DNA of 64,000 nt from an uncultured Bacteroides sp. (GCA_944320945.1 CALUJK010000030.1:1-64000); one strand, 5' to 3'; shown: positions 37,891 to 48,510, numbered from the stretch's first letter. Notes: generated by a model from the letters alone, not told the origin. Numbers and translations are program-made.

Positions 37891-37908
37891 AATAATACAA
37901 TTACATCA

Positions 37909-37939
37909 CAAAGATAAATCCTATGACGTGAATATACAA
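37909..37939 (-). promoter_or_regulatory. Promoter of the fic locus
   Basis: On the minus strand TTG (37939-37937), 20 nt, TATCTTTG (37916-37909). The ATG is about 18 nt further on. Confidence 0.6.
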
Positions 37940-37970
37940 GCTAATCTCGTCATATTTTGACGAGATTAGC
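37940..37970. promoter_or_regulatory. Perfect palindrome next to the fic promoter (candidate operator)
   Basis: GCTAATCTCGTCA, 5 nt, TGACGAGATTAGC: a perfect 13-bp inverted repeat directly abutting the -33 TTG. There is no T run on either side, so a terminator is unlikely. It is placed like a site for a dimeric regulator. Confidence 0.55.
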
Positions 37971-38008
37971 GGTATTTATCTAATCATGGCATAAAATCTG
38001 CCTTCTGC

Positions 38009-38212
38009 CGCATATTTTTCTGCATCCCAGTAAATTCCTTGCAAAAATCATCCATCGTACAATAAAAATCCGTAATTTTAGCCTTTGAGAACATAGTGGT
38101 AACCATTTAAACAATCAGGCAGTATAAATTTAATGTTTTCATCGTTATATTTCTAACTATCAAAAGAATACATTTAACACTTACATCAAACTCACTTTAC
38201 AATACAAAATTC
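38009..38212 (+). repeat. Dispersed ~200-bp repeat, copy B (leader of the Sel1 gene)
   Basis: Aligns with 38-240. It ends about 10 nt before the Sel1-repeat gene, so it probably contains that gene's promoter and leader. TAATTTTA and TAACTTTA at the same place in both copies could be the -7 box, but spacing to a -33 element is not convincing. Confidence 0.7.
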
Positions 38213-38222
38213 AAAGATTCAC

Positions 38223-39410
38223 ATGAAAAGACTATTTCTTACGCTATCGTTCGTTATGTTCCTTGCAGGCATGTACACTACCGGGAATGCGCAAATCTCT
38301 TCTAACAACAACCCGCAATATTGTTACAATCAGGGAGTGAACTACATGAGAGGAACACCTCGTGATTATGTCAGTGCCGTCAACTGGCTAAAACGTGCTT
38401 ACGAGTTAGGGAACCGAGACGCATGCTACCAACTGGGCATGTGTTATTCGCTAACCAGTTCACCTCTGCATGACCTACAAGAAGCCCATCTGTGGTTTTC
38501 AAAGGGATTGGCCGACGGCCCTTCCAGTCAGCATTATTGGCAATGCTGTTATCAATTGGGGAATAATTTTCTGTTCGGAAAAGGAATAGAAAAAAATTTC
38601 GACAGTGCACTCTACTTCTACCAGCAAGCTCGCAAGTACACCATTCCGGGGAATTATTCTGCCATCGACAGAATGATAGCCCAATGCCGCCAACAGAAGA
38701 ACAATCGTACCACCACAGCAACATCATCCGCCCCCTCATCGTCACAGCAGACCGCAACCACACCGCGTCGCACCGAACGAAGCAATTTATCGCCAGCGGG
38801 GTCGTTCCAACAAGGATTTGACGCTATTTACAAAGCTGAGGGGAATACTTTAGAAATTCGAGTGACAGGAGCACCAACAAGCACCGGACAATATAATATT
38901 ACAGCGAGTCATATAATGGGCTCTTTCTTCTTCATTTGGGGACAAACCGAAACGATACAAGGAGGTTACAAAATAAGTGAAACACAAACGGCCGGCCCGG
39001 TTGTACTGAGCAAAAAATGGTGTTCTATTTCCAAAGACCTTTCCACCATACAATTCAGTTCCTCCCCCAAACTAATATATCACCGCATAGATATGTCGGT
39101 AAATGAATTTAAACAAAACAAGGAAAGATTCGACCGAATAAGCCGTGAAAAAGGTCTATTCAATTATGACCCACAAGTCATACAGAGCAACATCGAAGAC
39201 CAACGTCGCATTCAAGAAATTATACGCGAAGGAAATAACATAGGAAATTCATCACGAGAAACAAATAATAATAGCCGTTCCCATACCAGTTCAAAGCCTG
39301 TTGACATGAAAATATATGATGCACCTGACTATACTGGCAATGCAGGATATGTATGGTGTGAAAAATGCCAAGAATGGGGTTACAAGCATAGACATCAGCT
39401 TATAAAATAA
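38223..39410 (+). CDS. Exported Sel1-repeat protein
   Basis: A 395-aa protein with a signal peptide ending GMYTTGNAQ. It has two to three Sel1/TPR-like helical repeats at about 30-155 (YVSAVNWLKRAYELGNRDAC YQLG; SALYFYQQARKY). A Ser/Thr/Gln-rich linker follows (about 160-190), then a beta-rich region (about 195-280) and a polar C terminus ending CEKCQEWGYKHRHQ, with a CxxC pair that could bind metal. Sel1 repeats mediate protein contacts; no specific role can be given. It is preceded by dispersed repeat copy B and followed by a terminator. Confidence 0.75.
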   Translation: MKRLFLTLSFVMFLAGMYTTGNAQISSNNNPQYCYNQGVNYMRGTPRDYVSAVNWLKRAYELGNRDACYQLGMCYSLTSSPLHDLQEAHLWFSKGLADGPSSQHYWQCCYQLGNNFLFGKGIEKNFDSALYFYQQARKYTIPGNYSAIDRMIAQCRQQKNNRTTTATSSAPSSSQQTATTPRRTERSNLSPAGSFQQGFDAIYKAEGNTLEIRVTGAPTSTGQYNITASHIMGSFFFIWGQTETIQGGYKISETQTAGPVVLSKKWCSISKDLSTIQFSSSPKLIYHRIDMSVNEFKQNKERFDRISREKGLFNYDPQVIQSNIEDQRRIQEIIREGNNIGNSSRETNNNSRSHTSSKPVDMKIYDAPDYTGNAGYVWCEKCQEWGYKHRHQLIK

Positions 39411-39447
39411 AGGGAAACAAGAGCATATTTGCAATAGTTATACTTTA

Positions 39448-39493
39448 AAAGGTCGTATCATCACTCAAGGCGGAACTTGATACGACCTTTTTT
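39448..39493 (+). terminator. Terminator after the Sel1 gene
   Basis: AAAGGTCGTATCA (39448-39460) and TGATACGACCTTT (39478-39490) form a perfect 13-bp stem followed by Ts. A short A run on the other side could let it work in both directions. Confidence 0.85.
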
Positions 39494-39552
39494 AGTCTTT
39501 TAGGATGTTCAAATTAAAAGTTCATCACTGTGGACAAACAGAAGCGGACGTT

Positions 39553-39608
39553 AAAACAAAACCGGCTGTATCAAAATGATAATCAGTCTCTATTTTGATA
39601 CAACCGGT
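39553..39608 (-). terminator. Terminator after metK
   Basis: ACCGGCTGTATCAAAAT (39561-39577) pairs with 39592-39608 (17 bp with one wobble). Read leftward it is followed by the T-rich TTTGTTTTAA. Confidence 0.75.
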
Positions 39609-39658
39609 AACGGGAAGCTGCCCCCGCGATTACTTCAAGGCTATATTTACAAAGGGTA

Positions 39659-40951
39659 TTACAAGCCGAACGCTTCTTTTACCTTATCCACATAGTCCAG
39701 CTTTTCCCACGTAAAAAGTTCGACGGTGATGTCCTTGTCGCCCTCGTAGCGGCTGCGGAAGTGCTTGGTAACGATTTGCGGCTCGCGTCCCATGTGGCCG
39801 TAAGCGGCAGTCTCCTGATAGATAGGATTGCGCAACTTCAGACGTTCTTCGATGGCGCGGGGACGGAGGTCGAACAGTTCGTCAATCTTACGGGCAATCT
39901 CGCCATCGGTCATCTGCACATGGCTGCGACCGTAGGTATTGACGTAGATGTTAATAGGACGTGCCACACCGATGGCGTAGCTGACCTGTACCAACATCTC
40001 GTCTGCCACACCGGCTGCCACCAGATTCTTGGCAATATGACGGGCAGCATAGGCAGCCGAACGGTCCACTTTCGAGGGGTCTTTGCCGGAGAAAGCGCCA
40101 CCACCGTGAGCACCCTTACCGCCGTAACTGTCAACAATGATTTTGCGGCCGGTCAAACCCGTATCGCCGTGAGGACCACCGATAACGAATTTGCCGGTGG
40201 GGTTGACATGGTAAGTAATGTCGTCATTGAACAACGCCAGAACCTTTTCGGCATGGAGGGAAGCGATGACACGCGGCATCAGTATATTTATAACGTCATA
40301 GCGGATAATGGCCAGCATCTCCTCGTCGGCCTTCAACTGGGCTTTGGGGGTATCGTCTGCGGGTTGGATGAAATCATCGTGCTGCGTAGAAACGACGATG
40401 GTGTCGATGCGCACAGGAGTGCCGTTATCATCGTATTCGATGGTGACTTGGCTCTTCGAGTCGGGACGCAGATACGTCATCTGCTTGCCCTCGCGACGGA
40501 TGTCGGCCAGCACTTGCAGAATGCGGTGCGCCAGGTCGAGGGACAGGGGCATGTAGTTTTCGGTCTCGTTGGTAGCATAACCGAACATCATGCCTTGGTC
40601 GCCGGCACCCTGCTCCATAGGGTCTTGGCGTTCCACACCGCGGTTGATGTCGGGACTCTGCTCATGGATGGCGCTCAGCACGCCACACGAATTGCTTTCG
40701 AACATATACTCGCCCTTCGTATAACCAATCTTCTTGATGACCTCGCGGGCAATGAGCGGCATGTCCACATAAGCTTTGGTTTTCACTTCACCGGCCAGCA
40801 CCACTTGTCCGGTGGTAACCAGCGTTTCGCAAGCTACTTTCGAACTGGGGTCGTAAGCCAACAGTTTGTCAAGCACAGCGTCCGATATTTGATCGGCCAC
40901 TTTGTCGGGGTGTCCTTCAGACACCGATTCGGATGTGAATAAGTATCCCAT
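39659..40951 (-). CDS. metK: S-adenosylmethionine synthetase
   Basis: A 430-aa enzyme making SAM from methionine and ATP. Signatures: [15 protein letters not shown] at the N terminus, [12 protein letters not shown], and the P-loop-like [19 protein letters not shown]. The C terminus ends [18 protein letters not shown]. Length matches Bacteroidetes MetK (about 430). It is monocistronic, with a -7 box at 41120-41128 and a terminator downstream. I see no recognisable SAM riboswitch in the short leader. Confidence 0.96.
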   Translation of the reverse strand: MGYLFTSESVSEGHPDKVADQISDAVLDKLLAYDPSSKVACETLVTTGQVVLAGEVKTKAYVDMPLIAREVIKKIGYTKGEYMFESNSCGVLSAIHEQSPDINRGVERQDPMEQGAGDQGMMFGYATNETENYMPLSLDLAHRILQVLADIRREGKQMTYLRPDSKSQVTIEYDDNGTPVRIDTIVVSTQHDDFIQPADDTPKAQLKADEEMLAIIRYDVINILMPRVIASLHAEKVLALFNDDITYHVNPTGKFVIGGPHGDTGLTGRKIIVDSYGGKGAHGGGAFSGKDPSKVDRSAAYAARHIAKNLVAAGVADEMLVQVSYAIGVARPINIYVNTYGRSHVQMTDGEIARKIDELFDLRPRAIEERLKLRNPIYQETAAYGHMGREPQIVTKHFRSRYEGDKDITVELFTWEKLDYVDKVKEAFGL

Positions 40952-41119
40952 ACTTTTTAATAATTAAGAATTAAGTAATTTGGGAAACATGGAAACAACC
41001 GGCAGCAGGATGCAAGAAGAAGCACCGAAAAGTGCATACAGAAAGGAAAAAGGATGTGTTTTAGCATTTTTTTCCGTGGTTGCAAGCTACTCAAATCTTT
41101 CCACATTTCGTTTTCGGGT

Positions 41120-41128
41120 GCAAAGATA
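41120..41128 (-). promoter_or_regulatory. -7 box of metK
   Basis: TATCTTTGC on the minus strand. It lies 22 bp from the divergent -7 box at 41150-41158, so the two promoters overlap back to back. The leader would be about 165 nt. Confidence 0.45.
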
Positions 41129-41149
41129 GACGTTTTCCGGTAAATCGCA

Positions 41150-41158
41150 TATATTTGC
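41150..41158 (+). promoter_or_regulatory. -7 box of the EEP-hydrolase gene
   Basis: TATATTTGC on the plus strand, 33 nt upstream of the start codon at 41191; the -33 box is weak. Confidence 0.45.
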
Positions 41159-41190
41159 AAGGTGTATTAACATTATTGTCCTGTAAAAAG

Positions 41191-42231
41191 ATGAGAAAAT
41201 TGTTTTTGCTGTGCCTGCTCCTGCCGTTCTGTCTGCTGAGCCGGGGAGAGGATAAAAAGGAGTTTACCGTGTTACAATGGAACATCTGGCAGGAGGGAAC
41301 GAAAGTGCCCGGAGGCTATGATGCCATTGTGAATGAAATTGTGCGGCTAAAACCGGACTTTGTAACGTTCAGCGAAGTAAGGAATTATCGGAATACCCGC
41401 TTTTGTGACCGTATCGTGCAGTCGCTGAAAGAGAAGGGAGAGACGTATTACTCTTTCTACAGCTACGATTCCGGTCTACTGAGCCGTCACCCCATCACAG
41501 ATTCACTGACCGTCTTTCCCGAAAAGGACGATCATGGAAGTATTTACAAGATGACGAGTACCATTCATGGGCACAAGATAGCCGTTTATACGGCACATCT
41601 GGATTATCTGAATGATGCTTACTACAATGTGCGTGGCTACGACGGTTCTACGTGGAAAGAGATTCCCATTCCGCAAACTGTGCGCGAGGTACTTGAGGTG
41701 AACGATGCTTCGCTGCGCGATGATGCCATACGTGACTTCATTGCAGCAGCACAACAGGATATAGCGGAAGGAAGCATCGTCATTCTGGGCGGTGACTTCA
41801 ACGAGCCTTCGCATCTGGACTGGATACGTGCCACGAAGGACTTGTACGACCACAACGGGATGATTATTCCGTGGACTGTCCCGCTGCTGCTAGATAACAA
41901 AGGTTTCATCGATACGTACCGCGAATTATATCCGGATGTATTGGCTTACCCCGGCTTTACATTTCCGGCGGACAATCCACTGGTAGAAGTCGAAAAACTG
42001 ACGTGGACACCGAAATCTGATGAGCGGGAACGTATAGATTATGTATTCTACTATCCCCACCCTGCCATTCAGCTAAAAGATGCGGTTATCTTTGGCCCGA
42101 AAGGATGCATCGCCAAAAGTCAGCGGGTGACTGAAGAAAGTAAAGACAGATTCTTGTTGCCGATAGACGTATGGCCTACTGACCACAAGGGATTACTGGT
42201 GACATTTGAATTGGAGACATCTCCAGAGTGA
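41191..42231 (+). CDS. Endonuclease/exonuclease/phosphatase-family hydrolase, exported
   Basis: A 346-aa protein with signal peptide MRKLFLLCLLLPFCLLSRG; the ATG at 41191 is chosen because an upstream in-frame ATG would put 37 residues before it and precede the -7 box. EEP-fold motifs: QWNIWQEG, FVTFSEVRN, GGDFNEPSH and the terminal TDHKGLLVTF. The fold covers nucleases, sphingomyelinases and inositol phosphatases; export and sequence suggest a phosphodiesterase or phosphatase acting outside the cytoplasm. Specific substrate unknown. Confidence 0.85.
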   Translation: MRKLFLLCLLLPFCLLSRGEDKKEFTVLQWNIWQEGTKVPGGYDAIVNEIVRLKPDFVTFSEVRNYRNTRFCDRIVQSLKEKGETYYSFYSYDSGLLSRHPITDSLTVFPEKDDHGSIYKMTSTIHGHKIAVYTAHLDYLNDAYYNVRGYDGSTWKEIPIPQTVREVLEVNDASLRDDAIRDFIAAAQQDIAEGSIVILGGDFNEPSHLDWIRATKDLYDHNGMIIPWTVPLLLDNKGFIDTYRELYPDVLAYPGFTFPADNPLVEVEKLTWTPKSDERERIDYVFYYPHPAIQLKDAVIFGPKGCIAKSQRVTEESKDRFLLPIDVWPTDHKGLLVTFELETSPE

Positions 42232-42301
42232 ACACAATAATTTTCAAGGTTATCTCACGAATTCTCCATACTTTTGTTATTGTGCAAATGAAAGCTTGTA
42301 T

Positions 42302-42997
42302 ATGAGAAAACACTTATCTTTTTTTCAGCACTGCCTCATATTCCTGATTGATGGGACAACTGCATTTTTCCTTTTTCATATAGTGGCATGGCTTATCTCC
42401 TATGTCTGTTTTATTCCGTTCTTTCCCGGTTTCTTTTTCATCTGGTTGGTGTATGATGTTATTGGCTATTGGAGATACAGACAGACATTGGGAATGGCAT
42501 TTTTCCATGCCGTGATGGCAGATGCAGGTGGAAGACTCCCGTTCGAATTACGGATGGTGTTTCGGGAAACCTTTACCAGCTTTCCCGCCATTATTTTATG
42601 GACACTGGGGTGGAACTATCTGTATATACCCAGATTCTTGTTGTTCTGCCTATTATGCGGTATTTTAGCACTCTTCCGCAAAAGAATATTCAAGATTTCT
42701 TTAATTCGAAAAGACATTTCCACGCTACGGCAAGGGCGTCCGTCGCGCCGAAAAATAATTTATGCATACCTAGTGCTGATACTGGTAGCCACTTTAGCCC
42801 GCATTGTAAACACAATCTCTACAAGCAATGTTGACTTTTACACCGATGCTCCACTGTATGCCGCACCGCAACCTACACCGCATTCGGTAAAAAAATATAC
42901 AGACTTCTTGAAAGATAACAAACAAAATATCAATGACTATGTACTGGAACTATTTAAAACGTACGACCATGTGATTCTTTGTGAGCGTTCTCACTAG
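42302..42997 (+). pseudogene. RDD-domain membrane protein, N-terminal part (gene split by an amber codon)
   Basis: A 231-codon frame starting MRKHLSFFQHCLIFLIDGTT, with RDD-type transmembrane segments (YRQTLGMAFFHAVMADAGG is the loop after the first pair). It runs into a periplasmic-type domain at VKKYTDFLKDNKQNINDYVL and stops at ILCERSH with TAG (42995-42997). The next codon GAG and the following ATG at 43001 are in the same frame and continue the domain (EMTQHDMIYN). One nonsense codon thus separates two parts of what was a 562-residue protein. Confidence 0.75.
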
Positions 42998-43000
42998 GAG

Positions 43001-43990
43001 ATGACACAGCATGACATGATTTACAACTTGGTGACAGACAAGCGATTTGTCGATAGCGTAGGGGTCGTATTCACCGAAATAGGAAGCGCGGAATCCCGCA
43101 AAGCCTATAAAATGTTTATCAATACATCTTTCCCTAACGACACTGTTGTAGACAAAGAACTGGCATCGTTCTTGATGGAAAATCAAACCGTCCATCTGCT
43201 TTGGCCCAATACTAACTGGTTCGATTTTCTGAAAAAGATGTATTACTTTAACCACAACCGTGAAAAGCAGGTTGATATCCTTTTTGCGGACAGAAACTGG
43301 TTGGACAGAAGTTTGTTGTATGCACGTGACAGCATCATGGCCGACAATATCATTTCCACAATACGGACCGATAGTCTGAAGAAGTCACTGACCATTATGA
43401 ACTACCGCCATGCCTACCTGACACCCGGCAATTGCGGATATTATCTGGGACGTGCGTTTCCAGGTAAGGTGGCAAATGTCATGATTAACTCCTGTAGTAT
43501 TAGCCTGCCGTTATTGTTAACAGGCAAAGAAATAGCGATTCCAATTCAGCAGGGAAGATGGGATGCAGCATTTGAACAGGCAAAGGATTCAGCCTTCGCA
43601 TTTAGTTTCAAGGGCTCTCCTTTTGGGAAAGACGCTTTCGACCATTTTGTGTTGCCATGGAGTTCTTTAAATGCCAAACATTATGAAGACATGTTTACCG
43701 GATTCATCTATTACAAATCTCCTGTCGAACAATATACAAGCGTGGGATTCAACCATATGTTTGACCAAGAGAATGTGGACAAACTTATGAGGAGGGATTC
43801 GATACTAACAGGCTATTCCATAACGGGGTTGGAATATCTGAAAGGAGGATTGCACCAAAAACAAGGTAAAGAGATATATTTTGAGCAGAACCGCATCGAT
43901 AATATAGGCTATCTGTATGTCTGTCTTCTTGCAGCATTTATTGCCTGTATCCTGTTTGTAATTCATTGGCGTTCAACGAAGGAATCGTAA
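43001..43990 (+). pseudogene. C-terminal part of the split RDD-domain protein
   Basis: A 329-codon frame, in phase with 42302-42997 and separated only by TAG GAG. It encodes the rest of a soluble domain (ILCERSH before the stop, then MTQHDMIYNLVTDKRFVDSV, FTEIGSAESRKAY, LFADRNWLDRSL) and one C-terminal transmembrane helix (LYVCLLAAFIACILFVIHW). The E-x-x-H-like pattern loosely recalls TIKI/ChaN or erythromycin-esterase folds, but this is a weak guess. Translation could restart at the ATG 3 nt after the stop, yet it would make a domain without its first strand. Confidence 0.7.
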
Positions 43991-44081
43991 TCTGCTGTAT
44001 ATCGATTTTACACACGCATGCTCGGTAAGCAATCAAGATTCTGCATGCGGCAACAACTCTTCGTGCTATCCGGATTCATTA

Positions 44082-44585
44082 TCAATAATCAGGCAATTGT
44101 CGGAGAAGTTCGCTGAGAGGCTGTCCCAATAACGGGTGTACCACGGCCGGGGCAATCTCTACCAACGGTTCCATAACGAAACGACGCAGGTGCATCAACG
44201 GATGGGGAAGGCGCAATGCAGGAGTATCCATCAGTAAAGGTGTCCCGTCCGAATGGAAAGCCAGCAACAGGTCGATGTCTATCACGCGGTCACTATACAC
44301 GCCATCGGCTGATTTATGCAGACGCCCCATGTCACGTTCGATAGATTGTGTCAACTGTAATACGTCTGTCAGCGGGAGACTGGTCTCCACACCGATGGCG
44401 GCATTCAAAAAGGAATGAGAGGACTGAAATCCCCACGGTGCAGTTACATAAAAAGCAGATTGGGAGAGAATACGCCCAATCTGCTTTTCTATTTGCTGCA
44501 TGGCATGGGCAAGGTTCTCTTCCTTGTTACCAAGATTAGCCCCAAGTCCCATGTAGCAGGTATATGAAGATTCTTCATCTGTCAT
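44082..44585 (-). CDS. folK: 2-amino-4-hydroxy-6-hydroxymethyldihydropteridine pyrophosphokinase
   Basis: A 167-aa HPPK. GLGANLGNKEENL near the N terminus, the catalytic signature DRVIDIDLLLAF, and LRLPHPLMHLRRFVMEPL. It transfers pyrophosphate from ATP to the pterin in folate synthesis. It lies 6 nt after queA and is the last gene of the block that begins with ftsX. The 90-nt gap to the convergent RDD gene holds a CGCATGC/GCATGCG inverted repeat. Confidence 0.93.
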   Translation of the reverse strand: MTDEESSYTCYMGLGANLGNKEENLAHAMQQIEKQIGRILSQSAFYVTAPWGFQSSHSFLNAAIGVETSLPLTDVLQLTQSIERDMGRLHKSADGVYSDRVIDIDLLLAFHSDGTPLLMDTPALRLPHPLMHLRRFVMEPLVEIAPAVVHPLLGQPLSELLRQLPDY

Positions 44586-44591
44586 TTTTCA

Positions 44592-45650
44592 TTATCTGTC
44601 AGTTATCAACATGGCATCGCCATACGTACCGAAGCGGTACTCTTCTTTCAGGGCCACGTCATAAGCATGCATCACCTGCTCGTAACCGCCAAAGGCAGCA
44701 ACAATCATCAGCAAGGTGGAAAGTGGCATGTGGAAGTTAGTCACCATCGAGGTGGCCACCGTAAAGTCATAAGGCGGGAAGATGAACTTATTGGTCCAGC
44801 CGTCATACTCTTTCAGATGGCCGTCGGTACTGACAGTGCTCTCTATGGCACGCATCACGGTAGTACCTACCGCACAGACTTGCTTATTGCGGTCTTTGGC
44901 ACGATTAACGATGCTGACGGCTTCGGCATTGACAATCATCTGCTCGGAATCGGTCTTGTGCTTGGTCAAATCTTCTACATCGATTTCACGGAAATTACCC
45001 AAACCGGCATGCAGGGTAATGAAAGCAAACTCAATGCCTTTGATTTCCATACGCTTCATCAGCTCACGGCTGAAGTGCAAGTTGGCAGTAGGAGCGGTAA
45101 CAGCTCCCTCGTTGCGGGCAAAAATGGACTGGAAACGTTCGGCATCTTCCGGCTCAACGGGACGGTTAATGATGCTGTGAGGCAGCGGCGTCTCGCCCAA
45201 TGCGTAAAGTGCTTTCTTGAATTCATCGTGCGGGCCATCGTAGAGGAAACGAAGGGTACGGCCGCGCGAAGTGGTATTATCGATAACTTCGGCCACCATC
45301 GAATCGTCTTCACCAAAATAGAGTTTGTTACCAATACGGATTTTGCGGGCAGGATCTACCAATACATCCCACAGGCGCAACTCTTCATTCAATTCGCGTA
45401 ACAGGAATACTTCAATACGGGCTCCGGTCTTTTCTTTGTTACCATACAGACGGGCAGGGAAAACCTTGGTGTCGTTGAAGATAAAGACGTCTTGGTCGTC
45501 GAAATATTCCAAAATGTCCTTGAACATCCGATGTTCTATTTCGCCGGTCTTACGATGCAAAACCATCAGGCGAGACTCATCACGGTACCTTGTCGGGTGC
45601 AAGGCAATCTTCTCTTCGGGAAGTTTGAACTTGAATTGCGATAATTTCAT
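44592..45650 (-). CDS. queA: S-adenosylmethionine:tRNA ribosyltransferase-isomerase
   Basis: A 352-aa QueA. Conserved blocks: [56 protein letters not shown] and [19 protein letters not shown]. It converts preQ1 in tRNA to epoxyqueuosine using SAM. It follows truB by 29 nt and precedes folK by 6 nt. Confidence 0.95.
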   Translation of the reverse strand: MKLSQFKFKLPEEKIALHPTRYRDESRLMVLHRKTGEIEHRMFKDILEYFDDQDVFIFNDTKVFPARLYGNKEKTGARIEVFLLRELNEELRLWDVLVDPARKIRIGNKLYFGEDDSMVAEVIDNTTSRGRTLRFLYDGPHDEFKKALYALGETPLPHSIINRPVEPEDAERFQSIFARNEGAVTAPTANLHFSRELMKRMEIKGIEFAFITLHAGLGNFREIDVEDLTKHKTDSEQMIVNAEAVSIVNRAKDRNKQVCAVGTTVMRAIESTVSTDGHLKEYDGWTNKFIFPPYDFTVATSMVTNFHMPLSTLLMIVAAFGGYEQVMHAYDVALKEEYRFGTYGDAMLITDR

Positions 45651-45679
45651 AACAACGATGTATTATTGTAAAGTTGATA

Positions 45680-46411
45680 TTATTCTGTCATTTTAACTTC
45701 TTGAGCATCTATCCACTCCTTAAAAGTACGCGGGTCGAGGCATTCTTCCACACGGACATTACCCACACGAGTACGTTCCAAAGCTATCAGATGGGCTCCG
45801 CTCTCCAACGCCAGACCGATGTCGCGCGCCAAAGCACGTATATAGGTACCTTTACTGCACACCACACGTACCTTGATGTCTGGTAGATTGCATTCCAGCA
45901 GTTCTATTTCGTCTATGACCAGCAGTTTGGGCTTCAGTTCTACATCCTCACCCTTGCGGGCCAAATCGTAAGCCCGTTTACCGTTCACCATACAGGCGGA
46001 AAAGGCGGGAGGTATCTGTTGAATCTCACCTACGAACTTCTGCAAGACCTGTTCCACCGCTTCACGAGTAATGTGCTCTGTAGGATAAGTGGCATCTATT
46101 TCGTGTTCCAAATCATAACTGGGCGTAGTTGCTCCTAGCCGAATCGTAGCAACGTATTCTTTCGTATGATACTGAAACTCCTCAATACGCTTTGTTGCCT
46201 TGCCTGTACAGACTATCAATACACCGGTAGCCAACGGGTCGAGTGTGCCGGCATGTCCCACCTTCAGCTTCTTTACCCCCATACAGCGGCAGATGTGATA
46301 GCGCACATGCCCCACCAGCTTGAACGATGTCCAGCCCAACGGTTTATTAAAATACAGTACTTCTCCTTCCTTAAAATCCAACATACCTTGTCTCATGGAA
46401 TTGAAATCCAA
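45680..46411 (-). CDS. truB: tRNA pseudouridine(55) synthase
   Basis: A 243-aa TruB. The catalytic motif [14 protein letters not shown] contains Asp58, and KPLGWTSF precedes it. The protein is shorter than E. coli TruB (314 aa), lacking most of the C-terminal PUA extension, as is usual in Bacteroidetes. It makes pseudouridine 55 in the tRNA T loop. 14 nt from uppP. Confidence 0.95.
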   Translation of the reverse strand: MDFNSMRQGMLDFKEGEVLYFNKPLGWTSFKLVGHVRYHICRCMGVKKLKVGHAGTLDPLATGVLIVCTGKATKRIEEFQYHTKEYVATIRLGATTPSYDLEHEIDATYPTEHITREAVEQVLQKFVGEIQQIPPAFSACMVNGKRAYDLARKGEDVELKPKLLVIDEIELLECNLPDIKVRVVCSKGTYIRALARDIGLALESGAHLIALERTRVGNVRVEECLDPRTFKEWIDAQEVKMTE

Positions 46412-46425
46412 CCCTATACAGACGA

Positions 46426-47280
46426 CTATACGACTTGCAAGTCATAGCCCATCCACAGCATTATCAATATCAGTCCGCCAACGATGATGCGATACCAACC
46501 GAAGAGCTTAAAACCGTATTTCGTTACAAAACTAATAAAGAACTTTATGGCCAGCAACGCCACCACAAAAGCCACTACATTACCAACAATCAGCGGGGTC
46601 AGATTGTTCATGATAAGTTCCGTTCCTCCGTCACTGAACAGTTTCCACATCTTATACAGCATGGCAGCAAGCATGGTAGGCACAGCTAGGAAGAATGAGA
46701 ATTCGGCTGCGGTCTTACGCGTCAACTTCTGCGACATACCGCCCACAATGGTAGCCATGGAGCGAGATACTCCCGGTATCATGGATATACATTGAAACAG
46801 GCCGATTAAGAAAGCACGCCGTTCCGTCAATTGCGTTTTCTCGCTTCCATTCCCGAATATGCGGTCACAGAACAACATGAACACACCACCTATCACTAAC
46901 ATGACTGCTACCACCGTGACACTCTCCAGCATAGCATCTATTGCGTCACTGAACAGCAGTCCTAACACGGCAGCAGGAATAAAAGCCACCAGCAGTTTCC
47001 AGTAAAAGTCAAACCGATGTAGAAAGCGCTTCCACCCCGGCGTACCCTCCGGCAACGGTGTACGGTTCAACCGGAAGAAACGTTTCCAGTACAGCACCAC
47101 TACCGACAGAATCGCACCAAACTGTATAATGAATGTAAATGCCTTTACAAACTCCGTACTCTCAACACCCAGCAAGTGTTGGGTAATAATCATGTGTCCC
47201 GTAGATGAAACCGGCAAAAACTCCGTCAGCCCCTCCACAATGGCGATGATAACCGCCTCCAGTGCACTCAAATCTCCCAT
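46426..47280 (-). CDS. uppP: Undecaprenyl-diphosphate phosphatase
   Basis: A 284-aa multi-pass membrane protein of the BacA/UppP family. The two signature loops are [14 protein letters not shown] and [13 protein letters not shown], which form the active site. It recycles undecaprenyl pyrophosphate for cell-wall and capsule synthesis. It is 3 nt downstream of the DUF3098 gene, so the two are coupled. Confidence 0.95.
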   Translation of the reverse strand: MGDLSALEAVIIAIVEGLTEFLPVSSTGHMIITQHLLGVESTEFVKAFTFIIQFGAILSVVVLYWKRFFRLNRTPLPEGTPGWKRFLHRFDFYWKLLVAFIPAAVLGLLFSDAIDAMLESVTVVAVMLVIGGVFMLFCDRIFGNGSEKTQLTERRAFLIGLFQCISMIPGVSRSMATIVGGMSQKLTRKTAAEFSFFLAVPTMLAAMLYKMWKLFSDGGTELIMNNLTPLIVGNVVAFVVALLAIKFFISFVTKYGFKLFGWYRIIVGGLILIMLWMGYDLQVV

Positions 47281-47283
47281 ACT

Positions 47284-47532
47284 TTAATCTTTATTTTCTT
47301 CTTCAATTTTAATTTTCGGACGATGCAGCACGCCATATATCATAAACAAGAAACCTACCAAACACGTAACAGGCGCCACTTTAATGCGTCGGGCACTGAA
47401 TATATCCGGTTCAAAATGTGTTGGTGTAGATGCAGGACCGGTCATCAAAATAAAGCCGATGATAACCACCACCATGCCGACAGCCAATAGAATAAAGTTG
47501 GTCTTATCGAATGCAAATTTCTGCTTATTCAT
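47284..47532 (-). CDS. DUF3098 small membrane protein
   Basis: An 82-aa protein with two transmembrane helices (FILLAVGMVVVIIGFILMTG and VTCLVGFLFMIYGVLH) separated by FEPDIFSARRIKVAP, the hallmark of DUF3098. Function unknown. Its place between ftsX and uppP suggests a link to division or envelope synthesis (inference). Confidence 0.88.
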   Translation of the reverse strand: MNKQKFAFDKTNFILLAVGMVVVIIGFILMTGPASTPTHFEPDIFSARRIKVAPVTCLVGFLFMIYGVLHRPKIKIEEENKD

Positions 47533-47634
47533 CTTTTTCTGTTGTTTAAATAATTGTTCAATTTTTCATTAGTCTACAGTTTCCGTTTCAACGCTTCTTT
47601 CCCGCAATAAGAAAGAACCGTGAGAATCTTATCC

Positions 47635-48510
47635 TTATATATGATAAAGCACGTCAGCCTTCATCCGCAAATATTTATTGATGGAGAACAACGCACACAA
47701 CCACGTCATCAGCACCCCAAACACCAGCACCGCCACAGACACCAGCACCATTATCGGAATCACCTGCTCATCATACGGAATCAGCCACACCGCAGCTCCC
47801 CATAGCATTCCATCAGCCAAACAAGCCGACACAACCCCTATCCAGAAGTTGCGCCGCAGGAACGGCCTCCGTATGAATCCCCAGCTTGCCCCCACCAATT
47901 TCATCGTATAGATGGTGAAGCGCTTGGAATAAATCGTCAGCCGGATGGTATTGTTTATCAATGCAAACGATATGATTGCCAATATTCCCGCCAATCCTAA
48001 CAACAACACACTGATACGACGAATGTTATTATTCACCGCATCTATAAGGTTCTTTTCATAGACCACCTCCTGTATATCGGAGTTCTGCCGGATGCGCTGC
48101 TCTATACGGGCAATGCTGTCGGCATTGGCATACTCCGCCTTCAGCCTGATTTCGATAGAGGGCGAAAACGGATTATAACCCAAGAACTCTGCTGGATCTG
48201 TCCCCATAGCTTCGGTCTGCTCTTTCAAAGCCTGTTCCTTCGAGATATAAATGGTGCGTTTGACAAACGGCTCTTCATTCAGTTTCTTTTGCAGAGCCAA
48301 AATGTCCCGTTCCTTCATATCATCATCGATGAGGAGGGAGAACGACAGATTCTCGCGCACATGGACAGACAGTTGGCGAGCCCCCAACACAAAGAACAGC
48401 ATCAGTCCCAGCAACAGCAGCATCAACGTGGTGCTTATACAAGCTGTCACAAACTGCATGTCAAACCGCGTCCCCGAACTGACCTTACCTCTCCTGTTCA
48501 TCGCTCTCAC
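47635..48510 (-). CDS. ftsX: Cell-division protein FtsX-like permease
   Basis: A 291-aa membrane protein. One N-terminal helix (ACISTTLMLLLLGLMLFFVLG), an extracellular domain (about 60-165) with the peptide-facing PFSPSIEIRLKAEY, and three further helices in the FtsX permease core. With the ATPase FtsE, encoded elsewhere, it controls septal peptidoglycan hydrolases. It begins 5 nt before the end of the upstream methyltransferase gene spacing, so co-transcription is likely. Confidence 0.92.
   Translation of the reverse strand: MRAMNRRGKVSSGTRFDMQFVTACISTTLMLLLLGLMLFFVLGARQLSVHVRENLSFSLLIDDDMKERDILALQKKLNEEPFVKRTIYISKEQALKEQTEAMGTDPAEFLGYNPFSPSIEIRLKAEYANADSIARIEQRIRQNSDIQEVVYEKNLIDAVNNNIRRISVLLLGLAGILAIISFALINNTIRLTIYSKRFTIYTMKLVGASWGFIRRPFLRRNFWIGVVSACLADGMLWGAAVWLIPYDEQVIPIMVLVSVAVLVFGVLMTWLCALFSINKYLRMKADVLYHI

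Noticed and set aside
40952..41190. SAM riboswitch upstream of metK
   Set aside because: I could not recognise any SAM-I or SAM-II type core in the leader; only divergent -7 boxes are visible.
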